Positions 40,532-49,057 of a DNA stretch of 64,000 bases are shown here, piece by piece. Position numbers and translations under genes: made by a program. The stretch spans positions 186,001 to 250,000 of the forward strand of contig NZ_BAABAL010000019.1 in the NCBI RefSeq assembly GCF_039537405.1, written 5' to 3'. Origin of the DNA: Allokutzneria multivorans (GTDB taxonomy: Bacteria; Actinomycetota; Actinomycetes; Mycobacteriales; Pseudonocardiaceae). The number at the start of each line of letters is the position of its first letter. Positions within the stretch are counted from its first letter, which is position 1. Under the pieces are notes generated by a model. That model was not told the DNA's origin and did not search any database. It saw nothing but the letters and a program-made list of their open reading frames with translations.

Positions 40532-41248
40532 ATGGTATCAATTCCAGCGATGGCAGTACATGAGGTGCTAGCAGCCGTGCTCCAGGTGAGATCCGGTTCA
40601 CTCCAGGTGCTGCTCTGGCAGCGGGCCCTGGACCCCGACAAGGGGCGCTGGGCGCTGCCCGGCGGCAGGCTCGGCCCGACCGAGGACGTCGAGGGCTCGA
40701 TCCGGCGCCAGCTCGCCGAGAAGGTCGACGTCCGCCAGCTCACCCACGTCGAGCAGCTGGCCGTCTTCAGCGCCCCCGACCGCGTTCCCGGCGAGCGCGT
40801 GGTGGCGACCGCCTTCCTCGGGCTGGTCCCCTGCGACGTCGACCCCGTGCTGCCCGAGGACACCGCGTGGCACTCCGTCGCCGGGCTGCCGGAGTCCGCC
40901 TTCGACCACGCCGCGATCGTCGAGCGGGCCCGGGACCGCTTGCGCGCCAAGCTCTCCTACACCAACCTCGGCTTCGCTCTCGCCGGGCGCGAGTTCACCG
41001 TCTCCACGCTGCGCGAGCTCTACTCGGCGGCCCTGGGCTACCGGGTCTCGGCGACCAACCTGCAACGCGTGCTCTCCCGGCGCGGTCTGCTCGAACCCAC
41101 CGGCAGCACCGCCCCGCCCGGCCCCTCCGGCGGCCGGCCCGCCGCGCTCTTCCGCTTCGCCGCACGGGGTCTGCAAGTCACCGACCCCTTCGCCGTGTTC
41201 CGCCCACCCCCCGCCGACCGCCCGGCGCGCGCGGCACGATGGCCTTAA
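40532..41248 (+). CDS. nrtR: NrtR-type NUDIX transcriptional regulator of NAD synthesis
   Basis: About 238 residues. An N-terminal NUDIX-like domain (VHEVLAAVLQVRSGSLQVLLWQRALDPDKGRWALPGGRLGPTEDVEGSIRRQL) is followed by a winged helix (FTVSTLRELYSAALGYRVSATNLQRVLSRRGLLEPTG). The NUDIX box is degenerate (GGRLGPTEDVEGSIRRQLAEKV), fitting a sensor of ADP-ribose rather than a hydrolase. Two starts are possible, ATG 40532 and ATG 40550; the ribosome site sits too close to the first. It opposes nadABC across a perfect operator. Confidence 0.92.
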   Translation: MVSIPAMAVHEVLAAVLQVRSGSLQVLLWQRALDPDKGRWALPGGRLGPTEDVEGSIRRQLAEKVDVRQLTHVEQLAVFSAPDRVPGERVVATAFLGLVPCDVDPVLPEDTAWHSVAGLPESAFDHAAIVERARDRLRAKLSYTNLGFALAGREFTVSTLRELYSAALGYRVSATNLQRVLSRRGLLEPTGSTAPPGPSGGRPAALFRFAARGLQVTDPFAVFRPPPADRPARAARWP

Positions 41249-41258
41249 TGTCAGGCAA

Positions 41259-41933
41259 ATGACTGAGACGCTTCCCCTCTTCCCCCTTGGCGCGGTGCTG
41301 TTGCCGGGAGCGTCCATGCCGTTGCACATCTTCGAGCCGCGCTACCGCCAGCTCGTCGTCGACCTCGTGAAGGGCCTGCGCCCCGACCGCACCTTCGGCG
41401 TGGTTTCCGTCCGCCAGGGATGGGACATCCGCACCGACGACATGGCCGCCGTGCACCACGTCGGCTGCTCCGCCGTGCTGCGCGAGGCTCGCCAGCTCCC
41501 CGAGGGCCGCTACGACGTCGTCGTGCGCGGACACCGGCGCTTCCGGCTCGTCGACGTCGACCACCGCGCCGCGCCGTACCTCCTCGCCCAGATCGAGTGG
41601 CTGCCCGACGCGCCCGTCACCGATCCCGACCTCGTCGCCAAGCTCGCCGACCTCGCCCGCGCCGCGCACCGCGGCTACTGCGCGACCGCGTGGCGCGAGG
41701 AGGACTGGCGCGAGCCGTGCACGACCGAGGACCTCACCACGCTGGCCAACGTGCTCGCCGAGGACTGCCTGCTCTCGCTCGACGACCGCCAGCACCTGCT
41801 GGAGGAGGGCGACCCCGTGCGCAGGCTGCGCATGGTCCGCGGCCTGCTCAAGCGCGAGGCGGAGATCCTCCGAGCCCTGCGCGCCGTCCCCGCCCCGCTC
41901 TCCGAGTTCGCCGCCGACTTCGCCAACAACTGA
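41259..41933 (+). CDS. LON substrate-binding domain protein
   Basis: 224 residues covering only the N-terminal (LAN/LON-substrate-binding) domain of Lon protease: LPLFPLGAVLLPGASMPLHIFEPRYRQLV, then helical C-terminal part; no ATPase or protease module. Such stand-alone proteins are common in actinobacteria; function unknown. ATG 41259 lies 7 bases after TAATGT, suggesting a leaderless transcript. Confidence 0.88.
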   Translation: MTETLPLFPLGAVLLPGASMPLHIFEPRYRQLVVDLVKGLRPDRTFGVVSVRQGWDIRTDDMAAVHHVGCSAVLREARQLPEGRYDVVVRGHRRFRLVDVDHRAAPYLLAQIEWLPDAPVTDPDLVAKLADLARAAHRGYCATAWREEDWREPCTTEDLTTLANVLAEDCLLSLDDRQHLLEEGDPVRRLRMVRGLLKREAEILRALRAVPAPLSEFAADFANN

Positions 41934-41959
41934 CCCGGCTCGACCTTCGGGGTTCCCCC

Positions 41960-42014
41960 GTCTTCAAGTACGCCGAACCCCGTCCCAGAGGTCTCCAACC
42001 ACCACAAACCCGCC
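41960..42014. repeat. Family A half-element, copy 4
   Basis: The left half only: GTCTTCAAGTAC (41960-41971), then AGGTCTCCAACCACCACAAACC about 20 bases on. No right-hand partner arms follow; the convergent Fic gene end starts within 35 bases. The arm variant GTAC is the same as in copy 6. Confidence 0.65.
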
Positions 42015-42044
42015 AGTCGGCGGCGGATCTCTTGCACAGCTCAG

Positions 42045-43415
42045 CTAGCCGCGATCCCCAGCTTCGCTTCTCAGCTTCTCGGCGACATCTCTGACGGGAA
42101 TCCAGTGCAGCGCCTTGCTCACTCGAATGCGCTGCAAGAGACCTTTCTGCTCAAGGGCAGTCAAGTCCCTCCTTGCGGTTTCCACCGTGACACCGTGACT
42201 GCGCGAGTGGGATATTGTCGTAAAATGAACGGAAGGATTCTTGACGGCCCCCTCCAGCAAAGCAAGTTGACGATGGTTGAACTCACCAGGATAAAGCGAA
42301 AGAGATTCCTGGAATGACCTCACTTCTTCCATCTTTCGAGCCAAGTACTGGTGCAACTCCTGCACTGCACGCTGAATTACCTCGAGATGGTAGATGTGGA
42401 AGTAGGTCAGGTCGTTGTCATCCTGCTCCGTATAGAGGAAACTCCGAGCATATTTTCCCCGCGCACCCTTGAGGATCCTGGAGATCGACAAGAACTCGGT
42501 CAACCAGAATCCCTGTCGAAGCATTGACCAATAGAAGAGAGCGCGAGCGGTCCTCCCATTCCCATCTTCGAACGGATGGTCATAACCAAGCATAAAATGA
42601 ATCGTTATCGCCCGAAGAACTGCGGGAACGTACGCCTGCCGATCGTCCGACCCCGAATTGGCGAATTCGCACAGACGAGCAACTCTCCCAGGGAGATCGA
42701 TTGCAGCCGGAGGAACATGGAGAACTTTGCCCTCCTCGTCGTATACGGCAACCCTTCCTTCACCTGGAAGCTGAAATCGACCCGAGGCAGCTGGACTCTC
42801 CAGCGTCCCATCCGTAACTATTCTATGAATTTCACAGATCAGCTCCGGAGTGAGATCCTCATCCGCCAACTCGGTAACGAAGCGCATTGCGTGGTAGTTA
42901 TTGAGAATCATGCGCTCATGTTGATCCCTGGGCTCACGCCCCGTGCGAATCATTTCTTTCGCCACGCGACGAGTGGTAGAAGCACCTTCCAATTGACTGG
43001 AGGTAATCGCTTCCTCCATGAGGGAACTCACCAAGTAACGGTCCCGCGTGGCCTGGTTCGTCACCTGCTCACTCAAGGTAATGCTGCCGCTGGCACTTCG
43101 ATTCACTTCCTCGACGGCACGGAAGACCACATCAGGCAATGCATAGGTAAACGGCTTCCCTGCGCTATCTTCAAGCGGCAGAGTGCGCTGCATCGCTATG
43201 CGAGCAAACTTGGCTACGAACCAGAGTTCCTCGATGGTCATACCCGCCGACGGGACGAACTTGTACCTAAACTTGTCCCATGGCAGATACTCCGCCATAG
43301 CGCCCATCTCGGACTGCGGAACCGAGGAGATGATCTGAATAAGTCGGGAAGGCTGCTCCTCCTGAATCTTCTTCAGGAACTTCTCGAACTCTGGCGGAGG
43401 AGCGGGCGTTTTCAT
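42045..43415 (-). CDS. Fic-domain protein (probable AMP-transferase), class II-like
   Basis: 456 residues. The Fic core motif HPFEDGNGRTAR is at 280-291, intact with catalytic His and Glu/Asp. An inhibitory motif of the class II type, SSQLEG, is at 139-144 before the core. A winged-helix-like C-terminus follows (HRQLALLEGAVKNPSVHFTTI...VETARRDLTALEQKGLLQR). It probably AMPylates itself or a partner. GC is visibly lower (about 55%) than in flanking genes, suggesting horizontal origin. It starts at ATG 43415 behind AGGG. Confidence 0.9.
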   Translation of the reverse strand: MKTPAPPPEFEKFLKKIQEEQPSRLIQIISSVPQSEMGAMAEYLPWDKFRYKFVPSAGMTIEELWFVAKFARIAMQRTLPLEDSAGKPFTYALPDVVFRAVEEVNRSASGSITLSEQVTNQATRDRYLVSSLMEEAITSSQLEGASTTRRVAKEMIRTGREPRDQHERMILNNYHAMRFVTELADEDLTPELICEIHRIVTDGTLESPAASGRFQLPGEGRVAVYDEEGKVLHVPPAAIDLPGRVARLCEFANSGSDDRQAYVPAVLRAITIHFMLGYDHPFEDGNGRTARALFYWSMLRQGFWLTEFLSISRILKGARGKYARSFLYTEQDDNDLTYFHIYHLEVIQRAVQELHQYLARKMEEVRSFQESLSLYPGEFNHRQLALLEGAVKNPSVHFTTISHSRSHGVTVETARRDLTALEQKGLLQRIRVSKALHWIPVRDVAEKLRSEAGDRG

Positions 43416-43502
43416 GTGTTCCCTACGGTCGGAGACGCGACTGACTCAGCCTGAAGCTCACGCGTCACCGCCATGCAACCCGCTGACCTGCGACAGCCCG
43501 CA

Positions 43503-43628
43503 GCTCCACACTTGCTCCAACTTACTCCACAATGTGGAACAACGGGCGCTTCCCGCCCCATGGGCGCCCTGAGCAGCGAAAACGCCGTTGCTCCACACTT
43601 GCTCCAACTTACTCCACAATGTGGAACA
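43503..43628. repeat. Pair of 39-bp direct repeats upstream of fic, with inverted relative
   Basis: Identical 39-base copies at 43503-43541 and 43590-43628, each starting GCTCCACACTTGC and ending with the palindrome TTCCACATTGTGGA in inverse. A partial inverted copy (GTGGAGCAAG, then AGTTGGAGCAA) lies just after, at 43636-43660. The region is gene-free, between fic and the membrane gene at 43678. Confidence 0.75.
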
Positions 43629-43677
43629 GGCAGATGTGGAGCAAGCGGAGTTGGAGCAACCTGAAGACGCACAGACC

Positions 43678-44298
43678 TCAGCGGTCGAAGCGGCGGCCGA
43701 GGTCGTCGGTGCCGTTCCACGCGGCGGCCACGCCGTAGGCCAGCAGCGCCGTGGTGGGCTGGGCGAGCACGGCCCACCACAGCGTCAGCGCCGGAGCCTG
43801 CAACAGCACGTCGCCGACCTGCAAGGACGCGGGAACGGGGTACCACCACCCGGTGAACAGGCCGCTGAGCTGGATGGCGAGCGCGGCGGCGGCGGCGGAG
43901 CCGAGGCCGGTGGCGATCATCATCACCGGCCCGCGCCGCCGTCGCAGCAGCCACATGCCGAAGCCGGTGATCAGCCCGACGCCCAGGGTGATCATCAGGA
44001 AGACGGCGAGGGCGTCGTAGTGGTGGTAGCTCTCCCAGGGCAGGCTGACCAGCTCGCCCTTGGAGTTGACGACCTTGCGCTCACCGGGCGCGAGCAGCGA
44101 CCAGGCGAGGGCGACCGGCGCGCCGAGCAGCGAGATGAAGGAGAACGCGCTCAGCGCGGGCAGCAGGTCGGCCTTCACCACCACCCTGGGCCGGGGCGGT
44201 TCCGGCAGTGCGAAGGGCGGGTCGTAGTAGTCCAAGTCGGAGTCCGTGACCGCCGGAATCCGCACCGGTGCCGCACGCCCGCCCTGCTCCTCGGTCAC
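43678..44298 (-). CDS. Membrane protein downstream of bsaP (Rv1591-like position)
   Basis: 206 residues. A Pro/Asp-rich cytoplasmic N-terminus (VTDSDLDYYDPPFALPEPPRPR) is followed by four hydrophobic segments: ALSAFSFISLLGAPVALAWSLLA, YDALAVFLMITLGVGLITGFGMWLL, MMIATGLGSAAAAALAIQLSGLF, and ALTLWWAVLAQPTTALLAYGVAAA. It follows the bioB-bsaP pair, where mycobacteria also carry a membrane-protein gene of unknown function. No catalytic motif. Confidence 0.72.
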   Translation of the reverse strand: MTEEQGGRAAPVRIPAVTDSDLDYYDPPFALPEPPRPRVVVKADLLPALSAFSFISLLGAPVALAWSLLAPGERKVVNSKGELVSLPWESYHHYDALAVFLMITLGVGLITGFGMWLLRRRRGPVMMIATGLGSAAAAALAIQLSGLFTGWWYPVPASLQVGDVLLQAPALTLWWAVLAQPTTALLAYGVAAAWNGTDDLGRRFDR

Positions 44299-44310
44299 TG
44301 CCGTTCTACC

Positions 44311-44502
44311 TCAACCCTCTATCGCTCCGTGCGCGCTGCACCGCGCTGACCAGCCGGTCGGGAGGATCTGGACGACCATCCGCCGCCTGCACTCGCGGCA
44401 GTACCTCGGCGGGTTGATCGCCCGCCGTTGCTCGCACACCGCGTGCTCATTGTCCGCCAGTGGTTTCCCGCAAGTCTCGCAGTACACGCCGGAGGCCCTC
44501 AC
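44311..44502 (-). CDS. bsaP: Biotin synthase auxiliary protein BsaP
   Basis: 63 residues with six cysteines at 8, 11, 23, 35, 38 and 55 (CETC, CRECRRRM). Its size, position right after bioB (GTGA overlap at 44499-44502) and Cys pattern match the actinobacterial BsaP family, an iron-sulfur protein required with BioB to rebuild its auxiliary cluster. GTG 44502 is the start. It is easily missed because of its length. Confidence 0.85.
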   Translation of the reverse strand: MRASGVYCETCGKPLADNEHAVCEQRRAINPPRYCRECRRRMVVQILPTGWSARCSAHGAIEG

Positions 44503-45509
44503 AGGGTCTCGCTCAACGCCTTGATCGGCATGTTCAGCTCGGTCAGCATGGCCAGGTCCTTGTCGGCGGGGCGGCCGAGGTTGGTCAGGTAGTTGCCGAC
44601 GATGATCGCGTTGATCCCGCCGAGCATGCCCTGCTCGGTGCCGAGGTCGCCGAAGGTCAGCTCGCGCCCGCCGGAGAAGCGCAGCAGCGCCTTCGGCAGC
44701 GCCAGCCGGAACGCGGCGACGGTGCGCAGCGCGTCCTTGCCCGGCACGACCTCGTAGTTCTCGTACGGCGTTCCCGGCTGCGGGATGAGGAAGTTCATCG
44801 TGCACTCGTCGGGGCCCAGCTCGGCCAGCTGCGCGGCGAACTCGGCGCGCTGCTCGACGGTCTCACCCATGCCGATGATGCCGCCGCAGCAGACCTCCAT
44901 GCCCGCCTCGCGGATCATCAGCAGGGTCTCCCACCGCTCCTCCCAGGTGTGCGTGGTGACCACCTTGTCGAAGTGCGAGCGCGCGGTCTCCAGGTTGTGG
45001 TTGTAGCGGTGCACGCCCATCGCCTTGAGCTCGTCGACCTGCTCCTGGGTGAGCATGCCGAGCGAGCACGCGATCTGGATGTCGTTGCCGGAGGCGCGGA
45101 TCGCCTCGATGCCCGCCTTCACCTGGGTCAGCAGCCGCTTGTCCGGCCCGCGCACCGCGGCGACGATGCAGAACTCCGTCGCGCCGGTCGCCCTGGTCTG
45201 CTCGGCCGCCTTGACCAGGCCGGGGATGTCCAGCCACGCCGAGCGCACCGGCGTCGGGAAGCGCCCGGACTGCGAGCAGAAGTGGCAGTCCTCGGGGCAG
45301 CCGCCGGTCTTGAGGCTGATGATGCCCTCGATCTCGACCTCGGGGCCGCACCACCGCATCCGGACCTGGTGGGCGAGTTCCAGCAGCTCGGGCAGCCGCT
45401 CGTCGGGCAGCCGCAGCGCGCGCAGCACGTCCTGCTCGGGCAGGCCCTCCCCGCGCTCCAGAACAACTTCGCGCGCGATGTCCAGCACGTCGGTGTCGGC
45501 GACGGTCAC
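44499..45509 (-). CDS. bioB: Biotin synthase
   Basis: 336-residue radical SAM enzyme inserting sulfur into dethiobiotin. The CxxxCxxC [4Fe-4S] site is in GGCPEDCHFCSQSGRF; other family blocks are NHNLETARSHFDKVVTTHTWEER and GGIIGMGET. GTG 45509 is used; a small inverted repeat (CGGGCAG/CTGCCCG, 45538-45555) lies upstream in the gap to bioD. Coupled to bsaP. Confidence 0.97.
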   Translation of the reverse strand: MTVADTDVLDIAREVVLERGEGLPEQDVLRALRLPDERLPELLELAHQVRMRWCGPEVEIEGIISLKTGGCPEDCHFCSQSGRFPTPVRSAWLDIPGLVKAAEQTRATGATEFCIVAAVRGPDKRLLTQVKAGIEAIRASGNDIQIACSLGMLTQEQVDELKAMGVHRYNHNLETARSHFDKVVTTHTWEERWETLLMIREAGMEVCCGGIIGMGETVEQRAEFAAQLAELGPDECTMNFLIPQPGTPYENYEVVPGKDALRTVAAFRLALPKALLRFSGGRELTFGDLGTEQGMLGGINAIIVGNYLTNLGRPADKDLAMLTELNMPIKALSETL

Positions 45510-45584
45510 CCGGAACTCCTTTGTCTCAGAGGCGGCTCGGGCAGCAGTCTGCCCGAAGAAAGCCGCAGGAAAGTGCGGTCAACG

Positions 45585-46301
45585 TCACGGTGAGTTCTGC
45601 TCGGCGAAGGCCACGGCGTCGAACTCCCCGCCCAGTTGCGGAGCCAGGTGGGCGCGCGCGACGCGGAGGAAGCCGGCGCGGTCGTGCTGGGCGATCCCCG
45701 CCGGGAGCACGCCGAGCAGAGGTGCGCGCGCGGCGACGGGCAGGTCGAGGAGGTTGCTGCGCGTGGCGAGGTCGGGCGCGGAAGGCCACGATCCGACGAG
45801 CACTCCGAGGCACTCGATTCCCCTGTGCCGCAACGCTTCCGCCGTCAGCGCCGTGGTGTTGAGCGTGCCGAGCCCCGCAGCGGCGACGAGCAGCACGGGC
45901 GCGCGCAACGTCCACGCGAGGTCGGCGAGGGTGCCGCCGGTGTGGTCGAAGCGCACGAGCAGCCCGCCCGCGCCCTCGACCAGCACCACGTCGTGGTCCT
46001 CGACCAGCTCGGTGACGGCCTCTGCGGCCTGGGTGGGGCTGATCGGGGGCCGCCCGGCGAGGCGCGCGGCGGCCTCGGGGGCCAGCGGGTCGTCGTAGCG
46101 GACCAGCTCCCGCGCGGTCAGCTCCCCCGCGAGCCGCACGACCTCGTCGACGTCGCCCGGTTCGCCCGGCTTCACCCCGGTCTGCGCGGGTTTGACGACG
46201 GCGACCCGCTTCCCTGCGTCCCTGGCGAGCGCGGCGACGGCGGCGGTGGCGACGGTCTTGCCGACCTCGGTCCCGGTTCCTGTGATGACAAGCAAGGTCA
46301 T
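45585..46301 (-). CDS. bioD: Dethiobiotin synthetase
   Basis: 238-residue ATP-dependent carboxylase. P-loop variant GTGTEVGKTV at residues 7-16; later KPAQTGVKPGEPGDVDEV, VLVEGAGGLLV. ATG 46301 (MTLLVITGTGTE) is chosen over the extension to 46355. Lies 10 bases after bioA stop and 75 bases before bioB. Confidence 0.95.
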   Translation of the reverse strand: MTLLVITGTGTEVGKTVATAAVAALARDAGKRVAVVKPAQTGVKPGEPGDVDEVVRLAGELTARELVRYDDPLAPEAAARLAGRPPISPTQAAEAVTELVEDHDVVLVEGAGGLLVRFDHTGGTLADLAWTLRAPVLLVAAAGLGTLNTTALTAEALRHRGIECLGVLVGSWPSAPDLATRSNLLDLPVAARAPLLGVLPAGIAQHDRAGFLRVARAHLAPQLGGEFDAVAFAEQNSP

Positions 46302-46311
46302 CGCCCGCACG

Positions 46312-47592
46312 CTACCCAACCCCGGCGGCGGCCACGACAGCAGCGGAAATGGCACTGACCTCGGCGTCCGTGCTGATGTAGGGCGGCATGACGTAGATCA
46401 GGTCGCGGAACGGGCGCAGCCACACGCCGTGCTCCGTCGCCGCCTTGGTCGCGGTCGCCATGTCCACCGCGTGATCGAGCTGGACCACGCCGATCGCGCC
46501 CTGCACGCGGACGTCGCAGACCCCGGGCAGCCGCGAAGCCGGAGCGAGACCCGCGCGCAGACCGGCTTCCACGCGGGCGACCTCCCCCGCCCAGTCCTGC
46601 CGGAGCAGCAGGTCGATCGAGGCGTTGGCGACGGCCGAAGCGAGCGGATTGCCCATGAACGTGGGCCCGTGCGCGAGCACCGGCAGCTCTCCGCGCGAGA
46701 TGCCGTCAGCGACCTCAGGCGTGCACAGCGTCGCGGCCATCGACAGGTAACCGCCGGTCAGAGCCTTGCCGAGGCACATGACGTCGGGGCTGACGCTCGC
46801 GTGGCCGGCGGCGAAAAGCGCGCCGCTGCGGCCGAAGCCCGTCGCGATCTCGTCGAAGATCAGCAGCACGTCGTTGGCCAGCGTCAGCTCGCGCAGCACG
46901 TGCAGGTAGCGCGGGTTGTGGAAGCGCATGCCGCCAGCGCCCTGAACCACGGGCTCGATGATCACCGCGGCCAGCTCGTCGGCGTGGCGCTCGATCTCGT
47001 CAGCGAGCAGCTGCACGTACGCGGTGTCCATGTCCGCGTCGAAGCCGGCGGGCGGCGCGGGCACGAAGACCTGCTCGGGCAGCACTCCGCTCCAGAGGCT
47101 GTGCATGCCGCCCTGCGGGTCGCACACGCTCATCGGCTGGAAGGTGTCGCCGTGGTAGCCGCCGCGCCAGGTCAGCAGCCGCCGCTTCGCCCCGAGACCG
47201 CGAGAACGCCAGTACTGCAAGCACATCTTCACCGCGACCTCGACGGAGACCGAGCCCGAGTCGCACAGGAACACGTGCCGCAGCGGCTCCGGGGTGATCT
47301 CCGCGAGCCGCGCGCACAGCCGCACAGCGGGCTCGTGGGTGAGGCCGCCGAACATCACGTGGCTCATCCGCCCGAGCTGGTCGCGCACGGCCTCGTCGAG
47401 CACCGGGTGCTGGTAGCCGTGGATCGCGGCCCACCACGAGGACATGCCGTCGATCAGCTCGCGCCCGTCGGAGAGCCGCAGCCGCACGCCCCGCGCGGAC
47501 TCGACGAGCAACGGCTCCCGCACGCCGGGCATCGGCCCGTACGGGTGCCACACGTGCTCGCGGTCAGCGGCGAGCAGTTCCTCAGGCGTCAC
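46312..47592 (-). CDS. bioA: Adenosylmethionine-8-amino-7-oxononanoate aminotransferase
   Basis: 426-residue class III PLP aminotransferase making DAPA. Motifs: HVWHPYGPMPG, DGMSSWWAAIHGYQHPVLDEAV, WRGGYHGDTFQPMSV, FDEIATGFGRSG and the PLP-lysine in MCLGKALTGGYLSMAAT. GTG 47592 lies 6 bases after TAGCCT, suggesting a leaderless operon transcript. bioF is not in this window. Confidence 0.96.
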   Translation of the reverse strand: MTPEELLAADREHVWHPYGPMPGVREPLLVESARGVRLRLSDGRELIDGMSSWWAAIHGYQHPVLDEAVRDQLGRMSHVMFGGLTHEPAVRLCARLAEITPEPLRHVFLCDSGSVSVEVAVKMCLQYWRSRGLGAKRRLLTWRGGYHGDTFQPMSVCDPQGGMHSLWSGVLPEQVFVPAPPAGFDADMDTAYVQLLADEIERHADELAAVIIEPVVQGAGGMRFHNPRYLHVLRELTLANDVLLIFDEIATGFGRSGALFAAGHASVSPDVMCLGKALTGGYLSMAATLCTPEVADGISRGELPVLAHGPTFMGNPLASAVANASIDLLLRQDWAGEVARVEAGLRAGLAPASRLPGVCDVRVQGAIGVVQLDHAVDMATATKAATEHGVWLRPFRDLIYVMPPYISTDAEVSAISAAVVAAAGVG

Positions 47593-47630
47593 ACCGGCAG
47601 GCTAGATCGCCCCGCACTCCAGGTACGACA

Positions 47631-47685
47631 GTCTCCAAGTACAACGAACCGGCCCGCGAATTGTCAGTAACGACAGCAAACCCGC
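47631..47685. repeat. Degenerate family A half-element, copy 5
   Basis: GTCTCCAAGTAC (47631-47642), a one-base variant of the arm, then GTCAGTAACGACAGCAAACC about 20 bases later, matching the internal arm loosely. No right-hand partner. It lies between the bioA start and the P450 stop, in the bioA promoter region. Confidence 0.45.
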
Positions 47686-47687
47686 GC

Positions 47688-48890
47688 TCAGCCAGGTGTT
47701 ACCGGCAGCGCGTGCAGACCGTGCATGAAAGTCGAGCGCCGCCAACGGATCTCCCCGTCGCGCGCGTCCAACCGGAGCCCCGGGAATCGATCCAGCAAGC
47801 GTCCGATCGCCACCGTGCCGGTCAGCTCGGCGAGCGCGGCGCCGAGGCAGCGGTGCACGCCGTGCCCGAACGCGAGGTGCCCCTCCGCTTCGCGCGCGAG
47901 GTCGAGCCGGTCAGCTCCGGGGAAGCGCGCCGGGTCCCGGTTGGCGGAGCTGAGCGCGACCATCACGATCTCGCCCTCGGGGATCTCCACGCCGCCGACG
48001 ACCACGGATTCGTTGGTGTAGCGGAAGGTCGTCATCGCGACCGGGTTCTCGAAGCGCAGCAGCTCCTCGATCGCCCCCGGCAGCCGGGCGGGGTCCGCGC
48101 GCACCGCCGCGAGCTGGTCAGGCGCTCGCAGCAAGGACAGCACGCTGTTCGCGATCATGTTCCCCGAGGTCTCGTGCCCCACCACGAGCAGCAGGAACGC
48201 GATCGAGATCAGCTCGGGCTCGGCGAGCCGACCGTCCGCGACCAGCTCCGACATCAGGTCCTCGCCCGGCACGGCGCGCTTGCCCCGGATCAACTGCACC
48301 AGGAAGGCGGCGAGCGCGATGCTGGCGTCGCGGATCGCGTCGGGGTCGGCCGCCGCGAGGATCACGTTGGCCCACGTGCGAAAGCGGTCCTGGTCCTGGT
48401 GCGGCACGCCGAGCAGCTCGCACAGCACCGCGACCGGGATCAGCAGCGCGTACTCCTCGATGAGGTCCACGCGGCGTTTGCCCGCCATGGCGTCGAGCAG
48501 CTCATCGGTGATCTCGGTGATCCTCGGCCGCATCCGCGCGACCCGCTCGGCGCTGAACGCCCCGGCCAGCAGTCCGCGCAGGCGGTCGTGCTCGGCGCCG
48601 TCGCTGTTGAGCAGGTGGTGGGCGATGTCGCCGGAGAAGGTCAGGCCGCGGTCGGGGTCGTCGAGGTTGGCGCGGATCGCCGCGGTCAGGCCCTCGGGGT
48701 TCTTCAGCAGCCGCTCGTCGGTCAGCACCGCGACGGCGTCGGCGTAGCGCGTCACCACCCACACGTGCAGCCCGTTGGCGGTGCGCGCGCGGTGCACCGG
48801 CCCTTCCTCGCGCAGCACGGCGAGGATCTCGTGGGAGTTCTGCAGGTACTCGTCGGTGAACAGCGCCACCGACCGCACGGACGTCGACAT
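47688..48890 (-). CDS. Cytochrome P450
   Basis: 400 residues, soluble bacterial P450. I-helix oxygen motif VVGHETSGN, ExxR motif in IEELLRF, and heme-binding FGHGVHRCLGAA with the axial Cys near 348. The N-terminus lacks a membrane anchor. Redox partners and substrate are not visible; no biosynthetic cluster surrounds it. Bacterial families of this type hydroxylate small metabolites. Confidence 0.95.
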   Translation of the reverse strand: MSTSVRSVALFTDEYLQNSHEILAVLREEGPVHRARTANGLHVWVVTRYADAVAVLTDERLLKNPEGLTAAIRANLDDPDRGLTFSGDIAHHLLNSDGAEHDRLRGLLAGAFSAERVARMRPRITEITDELLDAMAGKRRVDLIEEYALLIPVAVLCELLGVPHQDQDRFRTWANVILAAADPDAIRDASIALAAFLVQLIRGKRAVPGEDLMSELVADGRLAEPELISIAFLLLVVGHETSGNMIANSVLSLLRAPDQLAAVRADPARLPGAIEELLRFENPVAMTTFRYTNESVVVGGVEIPEGEIVMVALSSANRDPARFPGADRLDLAREAEGHLAFGHGVHRCLGAALAELTGTVAIGRLLDRFPGLRLDARDGEIRWRRSTFMHGLHALPVTPG

Positions 48891-49021
48891 GTGGCGTCCC
48901 CCTCGACGCGAACGGCTTCCCCAGCAGCGTATGACCGACTCGGCTCAGCTGGGAAAACCCTGGTCAGACGACCAGGTTCAGCCCGGTGAACCCGAAAGGA
49001 CCCACTTCGGCGGATTGGGCA

Positions 49022-49051
49022 CTGACAGCGCGCCGGGTCCGTGGTTACCGT
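49022..49051 (+). promoter_or_regulatory. Leaderless promoter of the alpha-mannosidase gene
   Basis: CTGACA (49022-49027), an 18-base spacer, TACCGT (49046-49051), then 6 bases to the GTG at 49058. This supports choosing the GTG and not the earlier start at 48986. Confidence 0.5.
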
Positions 49052-49057
49052 GCCGAG

